From Bacillus nitratireducens (lineage in GTDB: Bacteria > Bacillota > Bacilli > Bacillales > Bacillaceae_G): a DNA stretch of 64,000 bases. The stretch's first letter is position 1. Each line of letters opens with the position of its first letter. The stretch spans positions 84,013 through 148,012 of the forward strand of contig NZ_MAOC01000004.1 in assembly GCF_001884135.1 (NCBI RefSeq). Direction: 5' to 3'. Shown here in pieces: positions 15,802 to 23,519 of this stretch. The notes under the pieces are model-generated. The model saw nothing but the letters and a program-made list of their open reading frames with translations. It ran no database searches and was not told the origin of the DNA. The translations under genes were made by a program, and so were the position numbers.

Positions 15802-16437
15802 TCACAATTGCATTTCTTTTTTATATAAAACGTAAGAATATAAATTTGTTATGAGGACAGCAACTACTATAATCCCTAGCATCATATAAGATCTCCAATC
15901 AGCTGGAGCGAAAACACTTATAATCATAACGAGTCCTAAAGCTACAAATACTTTTCCACTAAATCGATGTGTTTTCCGCCATACTTCTTCATTACTTAAC
16001 GTCCAAGGATTACGCATCCCAACGAAAAAGTTAGGCTTACACTGCGGTAAATAATTACCCATCACTAAAAATAAAACGCCAACTAATAATTCTGGGACTC
16101 GGTTAATGAATAAATTATATCCTAGTCCACTTGTAATAATATCTATATTTCCTACAAATAGTAACAGGAGTATCCCGTTATTCATCATCATAAAAGCTTT
16201 AGAAAATTTCTCGTAATTTGCTTTCCTTGGATCAATCTTTGGTATCACATTTAGAAATACATATAACGCAATCATAATTCCAACCATAGAAATCATTCCG
16301 TAAAGTTTAGAAGAATAACCATCTACCTTACCACCACTCCAATGTGTCGCGATTGTATCCGGTAAATGTGGCCAAGCAAACGCCCATGCGATACAAGTTA
16401 TAAGAATTAATATAATTGCAAAAAGATGTTTTTTCAT
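15802..16437 (-). CDS. sdpI: SdpI-family immunity/signalling membrane protein
   Basis: 211 residues with about six membrane segments. The opening LPDTIATHWSGGKVDGYSSK is the DUF1648 motif and the segment GNYLPQCKPNFFVGMRNPWTLSNEEVWRKTHRFSGKVFVALG is the SdpI signature. In B. subtilis SdpI protects against the SdpC cannibalism toxin and sequesters SdpR at the membrane when toxin is bound. It overlaps the sdpR-like gene by four bases (ATGA). No sdpA, sdpB or sdpC-like gene is present in the window, so this is an orphan immunity unit that may defend against neighbours' toxins. Confidence 0.88.
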   Translation of the reverse strand: MKKHLFAIILILITCIAWAFAWPHLPDTIATHWSGGKVDGYSSKLYGMISMVGIMIALYVFLNVIPKIDPRKANYEKFSKAFMMMNNGILLLLFVGNIDIITSGLGYNLFINRVPELLVGVLFLVMGNYLPQCKPNFFVGMRNPWTLSNEEVWRKTHRFSGKVFVALGLVMIISVFAPADWRSYMMLGIIVVAVLITNLYSYVLYKKEMQL

Positions 16438-16706
16438 TTCCCCTCTTCCCCCTTATTCGTAAACGTAAACACCCAGGTCAATAAATCTTGAAATACAGTT
16501 GTGTTCAACGAATACACAACGAATTGCCCTTTTTTTTCATCTTGAATAAGTTCAGCATTTTTAAGTGCATTTAAGTGGTGTGAAATACTTGGCTTTGTCA
16601 TATTGAACTGTTCAGCAATCTCACCAGCAGTTAGATCACCTTCTTTTAATAAGTCTAAAATTTTTCGCCTTGTTGGGTCTGCTAATGCTTTAAATGCTTG
16701 ATTCAA
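16434..16706 (-). CDS. sdpR: SdpR-like ArsR-family repressor
   Basis: 90 residues from a TTG at 16706, matching the length and start of B. subtilis SdpR (MN-x-x-FKA-x-x-DPTRRKILDLL). The winged helix is clear: LKEGDLTAGEIAEQFNMTKPSISHHLNALKNAELIQDEKKGQFVVYSLN. The frame is open to a GTG at 16724, but the GGAAG ribosome site sits seven bases before the TTG and nothing comparable precedes the GTG. There are no metal-binding cysteines. A perfect palindrome at 16734-16753, just upstream, is the expected operator, so autorepression relieved by SdpI is likely. Confidence 0.88.
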   Translation of the reverse strand: MNQAFKALADPTRRKILDLLKEGDLTAGEIAEQFNMTKPSISHHLNALKNAELIQDEKKGQFVVYSLNTTVFQDLLTWVFTFTNKGEEGK

Positions 16707-16733
16707 TGTCTTTCTTCCTTTCACTAATTAGAC

Positions 16734-16753
16734 ATTTAGATATTTATCTAAAT
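16734..16753. promoter_or_regulatory. SdpR-type operator
   Basis: Perfect inverted repeat ATTTAGATA-TT-TATCTAAAT immediately upstream of the sdpR start. Spacing and AT content fit an ArsR-family repressor site. Confidence 0.75.
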
Positions 16754-16860
16754 ATTAAATTAAAAACCAATAATTGTCAATTGTATCCATAGCCCTTTTT
16801 ACTTTTCACACTTTTGACCTATACTGTTTATTAGCTTCCATTTCAACATAATGAAAAGAC

Positions 16861-16890
16861 TTGAAACACATGATACACTATAGCTACAAT
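16861..16890 (+). promoter_or_regulatory. SigA-type promoter of the BceRS-like operon
   Basis: TTGAAA at 16861-16866, 18 bases, TACAAT at 16885-16890, about 25 bases before the ATG at 16915. Confidence 0.5.
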
Positions 16891-16914
16891 TGTTTTTTTA
16901 GGAGGAATATACAT

Positions 16915-17610
16915 ATGTATAAAATTTTAATCGTTGAAGACGATCCAAATATTTCATCATTACTACAATCTCACATTCAAAAATATGGCTATGAAGCTGT
17001 TGTTGCAGAGAACTTCGATGATATTATGGAATCGTTTAACGCTGTGAAACCACATCTTGTTTTACTTGATGTAAACTTACCGAAATTCGATGGTTTCTAC
17101 TGGTGCCGTCAAATTCGCCATGAATCTACTTGCCCAATTATTTTCATTTCAGCGCGTGCTGGTGAGATGGAACAAATTATGGCGATTGAAAGCGGTGCGG
17201 ATGATTATATTACAAAACCGTTCCACTATGACGTTGTAATGGCGAAAATTAAAGGTCAATTACGTCGTATTTACGGTGATTATGCACCAAATATTTCTGA
17301 ACGTATCGTTGAAGTAGAAGGTTTAAAACTATTCCCAGAACGCCCAGAAATTCATTTCGGCGCTGAGCAAGTTCTTTTAACAAAGAAAGAGGCGATTTTA
17401 GCAGAAATGTTATTATCTAAATTCCCTCGTACAGCGAGCCGTGAAGATTTATTAGCTGCTTTATGGGATGATGAGAGCTTCGTTGAAGAAAATACATTAA
17501 ACGTAAACATTACGCGTCTTCGTAAAAAGTTCAATGAGCTTGGTATTGAAAATGCTATTGAAACAGTACGTGGACTTGGGTATCGTTTTAACGCAACTTG
17601 GAGTGAATAA
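16915..17610 (+). CDS. BceR/GraR-like OmpR-family response regulator
   Basis: 231 residues. The receiver domain has the acidic pair E8-D9-D10 (VEDDPN), phospho-acceptor Asp52 (LLDVNLPKFDG), Thr/Ser near 80 (FISARAG) and Lys near 102 (YITKPF). The C-terminal winged helix ends in NVNITRLRKKFNELGIENAIETVRGLGYRF, which matches the BceR/GraR/YxdJ group. ATG at 16915 follows GGAGG; the longer frame back to 16861 contains the promoter and is rejected. The gene is three bases ahead of the kinase gene. It probably activates the downstream permease/ATPase genes; whether it binds the TTAAGAAA boxes at 6-9 kb cannot be told from sequence. Confidence 0.9.
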   Translation: MYKILIVEDDPNISSLLQSHIQKYGYEAVVAENFDDIMESFNAVKPHLVLLDVNLPKFDGFYWCRQIRHESTCPIIFISARAGEMEQIMAIESGADDYITKPFHYDVVMAKIKGQLRRIYGDYAPNISERIVEVEGLKLFPERPEIHFGAEQVLLTKKEAILAEMLLSKFPRTASREDLLAALWDDESFVEENTLNVNITRLRKKFNELGIENAIETVRGLGYRFNATWSE

Positions 17611-17612
17611 GC

Positions 17613-18635
17613 ATGAAGCTATTTTTACGTGATCATTTTGCATTTTTCCTACTATATGTATTAAACTTCGGAATCATTTTCGTTCTTTATGATGCAGTAG
17701 ACGGATTTCAAAATAATAAGTTTTACTTCATCGTTTTAAGCTTATACTTATTCATCTGTTTCCTCGCTTATCGTTACGTTCGTAACCGTAGAATGTATCA
17801 CAGATTAAGTGAACCACCAGAGAAAATGGAAGATGCATTTATTGAAAGAGCGACTGCTCCTATGCCCCACAGTGTAAACGAGCTCGTTCGTACGCAATAT
17901 CGCCTATTCCAAAAAGACTTACAAACATTCGAAGTAAAACAGCAAGAACACCAATTATTTATTAACCATTGGGTACATCAAATGAAAACGCCTGTTTCTG
18001 TTATGCAGCTTATGGTGCTTGAAATGGAAGATGAACATTTAATCCCGAAATTCAAAAAAGAGCTAGAGCGATTAAATCAAGGGCTCGATATGGCTTTATA
18101 CATGGCAAGATTAAATAACTTCCATGAGGACTTCCATGTTGAGACGATTTCATTAAAAGATACTGTAACAAAAAATATTAACGGATTAAAAGAACTATTC
18201 ATTCGAAATGGAGTCTTCCCAGTTTTAGAAGTTCATTCAGATTTAAAAGTTGCTTCTGATGCGAAATGGCTAAAGTTCATCATTTATCAGTTAATGACAA
18301 ATGCCGTTCGCTATTCTGGTGAACGCGGAAAGAAAGTTTTCTTATCAGCTTACCGAAATGGAAAAGATATTATTTTGGAAGTTCGTGACGAAGGTGTCGG
18401 TATTCCGCAAGAAGATGTTCGAAGAGTGTTTGAACCATTTTACACTGGAAAAAATGGTCGTACATTCGGGGAATCTACTGGTATGGGACTTTATATTGTA
18501 AGTAAAATTTGTGATTATTTAGGTCATTCCGTGAAACTAGACTCTGAAGTTGGTAAAGGAACGACGATTAAAATCATCTTCCACAACGCTGCAAATAATC
18601 AAGAAGAGCATACGGAGAAGGTGACTGAAGCATGA
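17613..18635 (+). CDS. BceS-like intramembrane-sensing histidine kinase
   Basis: 340 residues. Two N-terminal helices (about 9-30 and 36-56) are joined by only a few residues (DAVDGFQNN), so there is no extracellular sensor domain, the hallmark of BceS/GraS/YxdK kinases that sense through their ABC permease. H-box INHWVHQMKTPVSVM with His122, N-box LMTNAVRY, and G-boxes DEGVGIPQEDV and GESTGMGLYIV are all present. It follows the response regulator gene directly and ends 94 bases before the first permease gene, with a terminator-like hairpin between. Its input is probably one of the three permeases encoded downstream. Confidence 0.9.
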   Translation: MKLFLRDHFAFFLLYVLNFGIIFVLYDAVDGFQNNKFYFIVLSLYLFICFLAYRYVRNRRMYHRLSEPPEKMEDAFIERATAPMPHSVNELVRTQYRLFQKDLQTFEVKQQEHQLFINHWVHQMKTPVSVMQLMVLEMEDEHLIPKFKKELERLNQGLDMALYMARLNNFHEDFHVETISLKDTVTKNINGLKELFIRNGVFPVLEVHSDLKVASDAKWLKFIIYQLMTNAVRYSGERGKKVFLSAYRNGKDIILEVRDEGVGIPQEDVRRVFEPFYTGKNGRTFGESTGMGLYIVSKICDYLGHSVKLDSEVGKGTTIKIIFHNAANNQEEHTEKVTEA

Positions 18636-18652
18636 TCGGAACATATGCTAGC

Positions 18653-18690
18653 AAAATGTATGAGAACTTACTCTCATACATTTTTTGCAA
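18653..18690 (+). terminator. Terminator/attenuator between kinase and permease genes
   Basis: AAAATGTATGAGA pairs with TCTCATACATTTT around a 6-base loop and is followed by TTG. It separates the regulatory genes from the transport genes and would limit read-through. Confidence 0.85.
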
Positions 18691-18729
18691 TAAAACTACA
18701 TATTTGCCTTCTAGCGGGAGGTACATATT

Positions 18730-20700
18730 ATGACATTTTGGCAGTTTGCCTTTAAAAATGTAACACGTAATTCCAGAGCTTATTTCGCTTATTTCGTAAG
18801 CAGTTCCTTTTCCATTGCTGTTTTCTTTTCGTTTGCTGTTTATTTATTTCATCCGAAATTACAAAACTCCAATATGATCTCTGAAGTTTCAGGGTTAATG
18901 ATATTTTCAGAAGTTGTCATTGTCTTGTTCTCTTTTTTCTTTTTACTATATTCAATCGGATCGTTTTTAAAAGTACGTAAAAAACAATTCGGTGTTTTGA
19001 CCGTTTTAGGAATATCAAGAAAACAATTACACCGTCTCGTTTTTATGGAAAATATGTTAATCGGTATTTTATCTATCTTTTTCGGCATGCAGTTTGGTTT
19101 TGTATTTTCACAGTTTTTCTTATTAGTTACAGCGAAAATCACACACCTACCAGGGATATATTTATATCCCCCTACGAATGCTTTCATTTTAACAACAATT
19201 GTTTTTCTTGGCCTTTTTATCGTTGTGTCTACATTTACACCGATGCTCATTCGAACGAAAAAATCAGTACATCTCTTAAAAGCAAATGGTGGAAAACAAA
19301 AAGAACGAAAGCCATCCATACTCATTTCTCTATTTGGTGCTATATGTTTAATAGGTGGCTACGCTTTAGCGAGCAAACCAATATATTTCGTATCAATAAG
19401 CCCACAAATAGCAATGGTTTATATGCTTTCAAGTATTTTCGTCATTCCGGCACTCGTTTCAATCGGAACATATTTCTTCTTTTCGCAAATTAGTTTCTTG
19501 CTCATTCACCTGTTGAAAAAGAGACGAAATTTTTATATGAAGCGTATTAATATGCTCTGGATTTCTGATTTAGCTAGCCGCATTCGATCAAATATTAATA
19601 TGCTTTTCGTTGTGGCAATGCTATCTACAATTGCTTTTACGATGATTACATTTTTATATGGGTTCGGGAAATTTATGAAACTTGATGTTGAACGAAATTC
19701 ACCATTCGCATTTTCATATTTCTCATTTGATGAGAATCCATTTACTTCCCAGCACTTAAATTGGTTAGAAAAACAATTAGAAGATGGGCAATTCTCTTAC
19801 GACAAAATTAAAGTAGATTTATACGCTACGCCTGTAGAAGCGAAAAATAATACAGAAATTTATTATGACACATATGCCATAAAGCAAAGTGACTATAATA
19901 AGCTCGCTACGTCATTACAATTACAAAAGCTATTTATAAATGAGAATGAAACATATGTATTATCTGGAGCAGCATATGTCCCACTATTTACTTCACTCGA
20001 TCCAAATTACAATAGAACACATATTACACTCGCTAATACAAATTATAAGCTACAAATAAAAGGGATCAAAATAGATAATACCCTCCCGTCTACTTTTGCT
20101 TATGAAACATTAGTATTATCTGATTCTGTCGTTAACAATTTGCCAACTAACACTAAACATGTGACAGTCTATAATTACAACGTAGAAAACTGGGAGAATA
20201 CATATGCTATTGCTGATGAGTTTGTAAAACGAGCAGATAAAGACCGCGCGAGTATCAAGCACGAAGGATCTCTCGTTCGTATTTTTGAATCAGGCAACTC
20301 TTTATACAGAATCAAATCCGGAAGTGCTTCCTACTTCCTCATTGGTACATTCCTTGGGATTATTTTCTTTATTGGAGCTGGTAGTGTACTGTACTTCCGT
20401 ATGTATACAGATTTAACAAACGAGCAAGAAAAATATGCAACGATTACGAAGATTGGCTTAACAGAATCAGAAATGAAGCGTTCAGCGACCATTCAACTTG
20501 GAATCTTATTTTTCGTTCCATACATTATGGCTTCTATTCATACGATGTTTGCGACAAAGATGTTGCAAGATATTATTAACTTATCATTGTTCGCTGAAAT
20601 TACAGTTGTACTTGTGATTTTTGGAACGGTTGAGATTATCTTTTTCCTATTAATTCGTTCACTTTATATGCAAAAATTATCGCAACATATTAAGTTTTAA
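18730..20700 (+). CDS. FtsX-type (BceB-like) permease A of the three-permease cluster
   Basis: 656 residues with the BceB-type plan of ten helices and an extracellular domain of about 190 residues between helices VII and VIII (about 330-530). Opening motif MTFWQFAFKNVTRNSRAYFAYFVSSSFSI and core LLYSIGSFLKVRKKQFGVLTVLGISRKQLHRLVFMENM. It belongs to a different subgroup from the permeases at 3-11 kb. It is closely similar to permease B at 20789-22747, especially in the membrane parts and the C-terminus (QKLSQHIKF in both), which points to tandem duplication. GGGAGG precedes the ATG. No ATPase gene directly accompanies it; the nearest on this strand is at 22767. Confidence 0.87.
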   Translation: MTFWQFAFKNVTRNSRAYFAYFVSSSFSIAVFFSFAVYLFHPKLQNSNMISEVSGLMIFSEVVIVLFSFFFLLYSIGSFLKVRKKQFGVLTVLGISRKQLHRLVFMENMLIGILSIFFGMQFGFVFSQFFLLVTAKITHLPGIYLYPPTNAFILTTIVFLGLFIVVSTFTPMLIRTKKSVHLLKANGGKQKERKPSILISLFGAICLIGGYALASKPIYFVSISPQIAMVYMLSSIFVIPALVSIGTYFFFSQISFLLIHLLKKRRNFYMKRINMLWISDLASRIRSNINMLFVVAMLSTIAFTMITFLYGFGKFMKLDVERNSPFAFSYFSFDENPFTSQHLNWLEKQLEDGQFSYDKIKVDLYATPVEAKNNTEIYYDTYAIKQSDYNKLATSLQLQKLFINENETYVLSGAAYVPLFTSLDPNYNRTHITLANTNYKLQIKGIKIDNTLPSTFAYETLVLSDSVVNNLPTNTKHVTVYNYNVENWENTYAIADEFVKRADKDRASIKHEGSLVRIFESGNSLYRIKSGSASYFLIGTFLGIIFFIGAGSVLYFRMYTDLTNEQEKYATITKIGLTESEMKRSATIQLGILFFVPYIMASIHTMFATKMLQDIINLSLFAEITVVLVIFGTVEIIFFLLIRSLYMQKLSQHIKF

Positions 20701-20720
20701 ATAAGAAAAAGGTGAGCTTT

Positions 20721-20792
20721 ATGAAAAGAGTATGCGGAAAAATCCCCCATACTCCTTTCACATTAACTCTATTAGGAGGTCTAGGCGCATGA
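20721..20792 (+). CDS. Possible 23-codon leader ORF before permease B
   Basis: ATG at 20721, preceded by AAAGGTGAG, opens 23 codons (MKRVCGKIPHTPF...GGLGA) and ends in a TGA that overlaps the permease ATG (ATGA). The 5' part contains a hairpin, GAGTATG (20728-20734) with CATACTC (20748-20754). The layout could couple or attenuate translation of permease B. The encoded peptide itself has no recognisable feature, so the ORF may be fortuitous. Confidence 0.35.
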   Translation: MKRVCGKIPHTPFTLTLLGGLGA

Positions 20793-22747
20793 CATTTTGG
20801 CAGTTTGCATTTAAAAACGTGACGCGGAACGCCAGAGCTTATTTCGCCTATTTTGTAAGCAGTGCGTTTTCCATTGCAATTTTCTTCTCGTTTGCAGTTT
20901 ATTTATTTCATCCTAAATTGCATATGACAGGCGTGAATGCTGCTCTGAACATATTAATGACAATCTCAGAAGTTGTCATTGTATTCTTTTCATTTTTCTT
21001 TTTACTATATTCAATCGGTACTTTCTTAAAAGTACGAAAAAAACAGTTCGGAATTTTAACAGTACTTGGCATATCTCCAAAGCAATTAAAGAGGCTCGTA
21101 TTTCTAGAAAACATGCTAATTGGTGGCCTATCCATATTTTTCGGCATTCAATTTGGCCTTGTCTTTTCACAGTTCTTTTTATTAGTTACCGCCAAAATTA
21201 CGCATGTGCCTGGTTTATATTTATATTGGTGGCCTACAGGTGCTATCGTTTTAACTATAATTATCTTTCTTGGACTCTTCATTCTCGTATCATCTTTTAC
21301 ACCGATGCTAATCCGTACGAGAAAAGCTGTACGTCTTTTAAAAGAAGGAACAAAACAAAAAGAAAGAAAAGCATCTGTACTCATCTCTCTCTTTGGTGCG
21401 ATGTGTTTAATATCTGGATATGTTTTAGCAGCAAACCCACTATATTTTATGTCACTAGGAGATATTGCTGGGCTTTTGTACGCTGCCTCCTGTATATTTG
21501 TCATCCCATCACTTGCTGCAGCTGGGACATATTTTTTCTTCTCACAAATTAGCTTCTTACTCATTCGCATATTAAAGACGAGAAGAAAATTTTATATGAA
21601 ACGTATTAATATGCTTTGGGTTTCTGATTTAGCAACTCGGATTCGGACAAATATTAACATGCTCTTTATCGTGACGATGTTATCGACACTCGCTTTCACA
21701 ATGATTACATTCTTATATGGATTTGGGAAATTCACAAAGTTTGATGAAATAAGGAAAAACCCTTTCCCGTTTACTTATTTATCACATACTGAAAATACGT
21801 TAGCTGATGAACATTTAAATTGGTTAGAACAAAAATTTAGCGAAGAGCAGTTTACTTATAAGAAATTTAAAACGAATATATATGAAGTGTCTTCGGCAGA
21901 AGATAATGCACAGCTCTATTATGCAATTAAACAAAGTGACTATAATATACTTGCTAAAGCATTAAATTGGGAAACGCTCACCGTAAGTAATAATGAGTCT
22001 TATATCCTTATTAAAGACATAGATGATCAATTCATCGGAACAGTTTTTGATCAAGAAAAGAGAAATACTCTGACACTTACTCAAAACTCTTTACAGCTAC
22101 AAGTGAAAGAATATAAAAGTTATAGCCCTTTCCCGAATAACTTAATATCACAACTTCTCGTATTATCTGATGAAAATGTAGAAGCCTTATCAACCACTTC
22201 AAAACAGATGAGTGTATATAGCTTCAAAGTTCCAGATTGGGAAAAGGCACATAATATCGGTTCAGCATTTATAACAAAAATTGATAATGACAATGCAGCT
22301 ATTCAGGCAGAACATCCACCGTTTCATGCAAGTGAAGCAAGCGACTCTCTATACAAAACAAAATTAAATGTTGCTTCGTTTTTCTTAATTGGTACTTTCC
22401 TAGGTGTTATTTTCTTTATCGGAGCTGGCAGTGTTCTTTACTTCCGGATGTATACAGATTTAACAAATGAGCAAGAAAAGTATATAACGATTACAAAAAT
22501 CGGTTTAACAGAAGTCGAAATGAAGCAATCCGCTACAATTCAACTTGCGATTCTTTTCTTTGTTCCTTACATTATGGCATCGATCCATACAATGTTTGCG
22601 ACAAAAATGTTGCAAGAGATATTAAATCTATCATTATTCGCTGAAATTACAGTTGTACTTGTAATCTTTGGAACGGTTGAAATTATCTTTTTCCTTTTAA
22701 TTCGTTCCTTTTATATGCAAAAATTATCACAACATATTAAGTTTTAA
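20789..22747 (+). CDS. FtsX-type (BceB-like) permease B of the three-permease cluster
   Basis: 652 residues from the ATG at 20789, which has AGGAGG nine bases upstream and gives the same N-terminus (MTFWQFAFKNVTRN) as permease A. The frame open back to 20732 is not used. Topology and motifs are those of BceB-type permeases: RKKQFGILTVLGISPKQLKRLVFLENM near the second helix group and VLYFRMYTDLTNEQEKYITITKIGLTEVEMKQSATIQLAILFFVPYIMA in the last third. The extracellular part (about 335-530) diverges most from permease A. It directly precedes the only ATPase gene of the cluster (20 bases). Confidence 0.87.
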   Translation: MTFWQFAFKNVTRNARAYFAYFVSSAFSIAIFFSFAVYLFHPKLHMTGVNAALNILMTISEVVIVFFSFFFLLYSIGTFLKVRKKQFGILTVLGISPKQLKRLVFLENMLIGGLSIFFGIQFGLVFSQFFLLVTAKITHVPGLYLYWWPTGAIVLTIIIFLGLFILVSSFTPMLIRTRKAVRLLKEGTKQKERKASVLISLFGAMCLISGYVLAANPLYFMSLGDIAGLLYAASCIFVIPSLAAAGTYFFFSQISFLLIRILKTRRKFYMKRINMLWVSDLATRIRTNINMLFIVTMLSTLAFTMITFLYGFGKFTKFDEIRKNPFPFTYLSHTENTLADEHLNWLEQKFSEEQFTYKKFKTNIYEVSSAEDNAQLYYAIKQSDYNILAKALNWETLTVSNNESYILIKDIDDQFIGTVFDQEKRNTLTLTQNSLQLQVKEYKSYSPFPNNLISQLLVLSDENVEALSTTSKQMSVYSFKVPDWEKAHNIGSAFITKIDNDNAAIQAEHPPFHASEASDSLYKTKLNVASFFLIGTFLGVIFFIGAGSVLYFRMYTDLTNEQEKYITITKIGLTEVEMKQSATIQLAILFFVPYIMASIHTMFATKMLQEILNLSLFAEITVVLVIFGTVEIIFFLLIRSFYMQKLSQHIKF

Positions 22748-22766
22748 AAATAGAAAGGTGATTACT

Positions 22767-23519
22767 ATGGAAGAAGTTTTACACATAAAAAACGTCTCAA
22801 AAGTATATGAAGGAAAAGTCCCTCATACCGCTTTAAAAAATATAAATTTACATGTAGATAAAGGCGAATTCGTTGCGATTATGGGGCCGTCTGGGAGCGG
22901 TAAATCTACATTTTTAAACGTTATCTCTACAATTGATTCCCCTACTTCTGGTGATGTCGTTATTAACGGAAAAAAACCGCACACATTTCGTAGAGAGAAG
23001 TTAGCTATTTTCCGCCGCCAAGAGTTAGGGTTTGTTTTCCAAAACTTTAACCTACTGGATACACTGACAATCGGTGAAAATATCGTACTACCTTTAACTT
23101 TAGATAATGTTCCATTAAAAGAAATGGACGAAAAACTTGAGAACATTTCAAAAAAGCTTGGAATTGATCATATTTTGGACAAACGTATTTTTGAAGTTTC
23201 TGGAGGACAAGCACAGCGTACTGCAGTAGCGCGTGCTGTTATTCATCATCCATCACTTCTACTTGCCGATGAACCGACAGGAAACTTAGATTCGAAAGCA
23301 GCAATTGATGTAATGGAATTATTTACGAAATTAAATAAAGAAGAGGATGCCACAATTTTAATGGTTACTCACGATCCGTTTGCAGCAAGTTATTGTAACC
23401 GCGTTATTTTCATTAAAGATGGTGGGCTTTACAATGAATTACACCGCGGACTATATCGCGAGAAATTTTATCAAGAAATTTTAGATGTTTTAGCATTATT
23501 AGGAGGAAGACGTGGATGA
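22767..23519 (+). CDS. BceA-like ATPase shared by the three-permease cluster
   Basis: 250 residues from the ATG at 22767, six bases after AAAGGTG. Walker A GPSGSGKSTFL (about 41-51), signature SGGQAQR, Walker B LLLADEPTGNLDSKAA, H-loop MVTHD and the BceA-type tail (GGLYNELHRGLYREKFYQEILDVLALLGG). Its signature and tail differ clearly from the two ATPases at 5-12 kb, in line with a separate subgroup. Its end overlaps permease C by four bases. As the only ATPase in a cluster with three permeases, it probably serves more than one of them. Confidence 0.92.
   Translation: MEEVLHIKNVSKVYEGKVPHTALKNINLHVDKGEFVAIMGPSGSGKSTFLNVISTIDSPTSGDVVINGKKPHTFRREKLAIFRRQELGFVFQNFNLLDTLTIGENIVLPLTLDNVPLKEMDEKLENISKKLGIDHILDKRIFEVSGGQAQRTAVARAVIHHPSLLLADEPTGNLDSKAAIDVMELFTKLNKEEDATILMVTHDPFAASYCNRVIFIKDGGLYNELHRGLYREKFYQEILDVLALLGGRRG

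Noticed and set aside
16861-16914. N-terminal extension of the BceR-like regulator
   Set aside because: The segment contains the TTGAAA/TACAAT promoter and the ribosome site of the ATG at 16915.
18849-19325. 158-codon antisense frame inside permease A
   Set aside because: A shadow of the permease reading frame, rich in Lys and Cys, with no ribosome site and no recognisable domain. The same frame recurs as shorter pieces in permease B.
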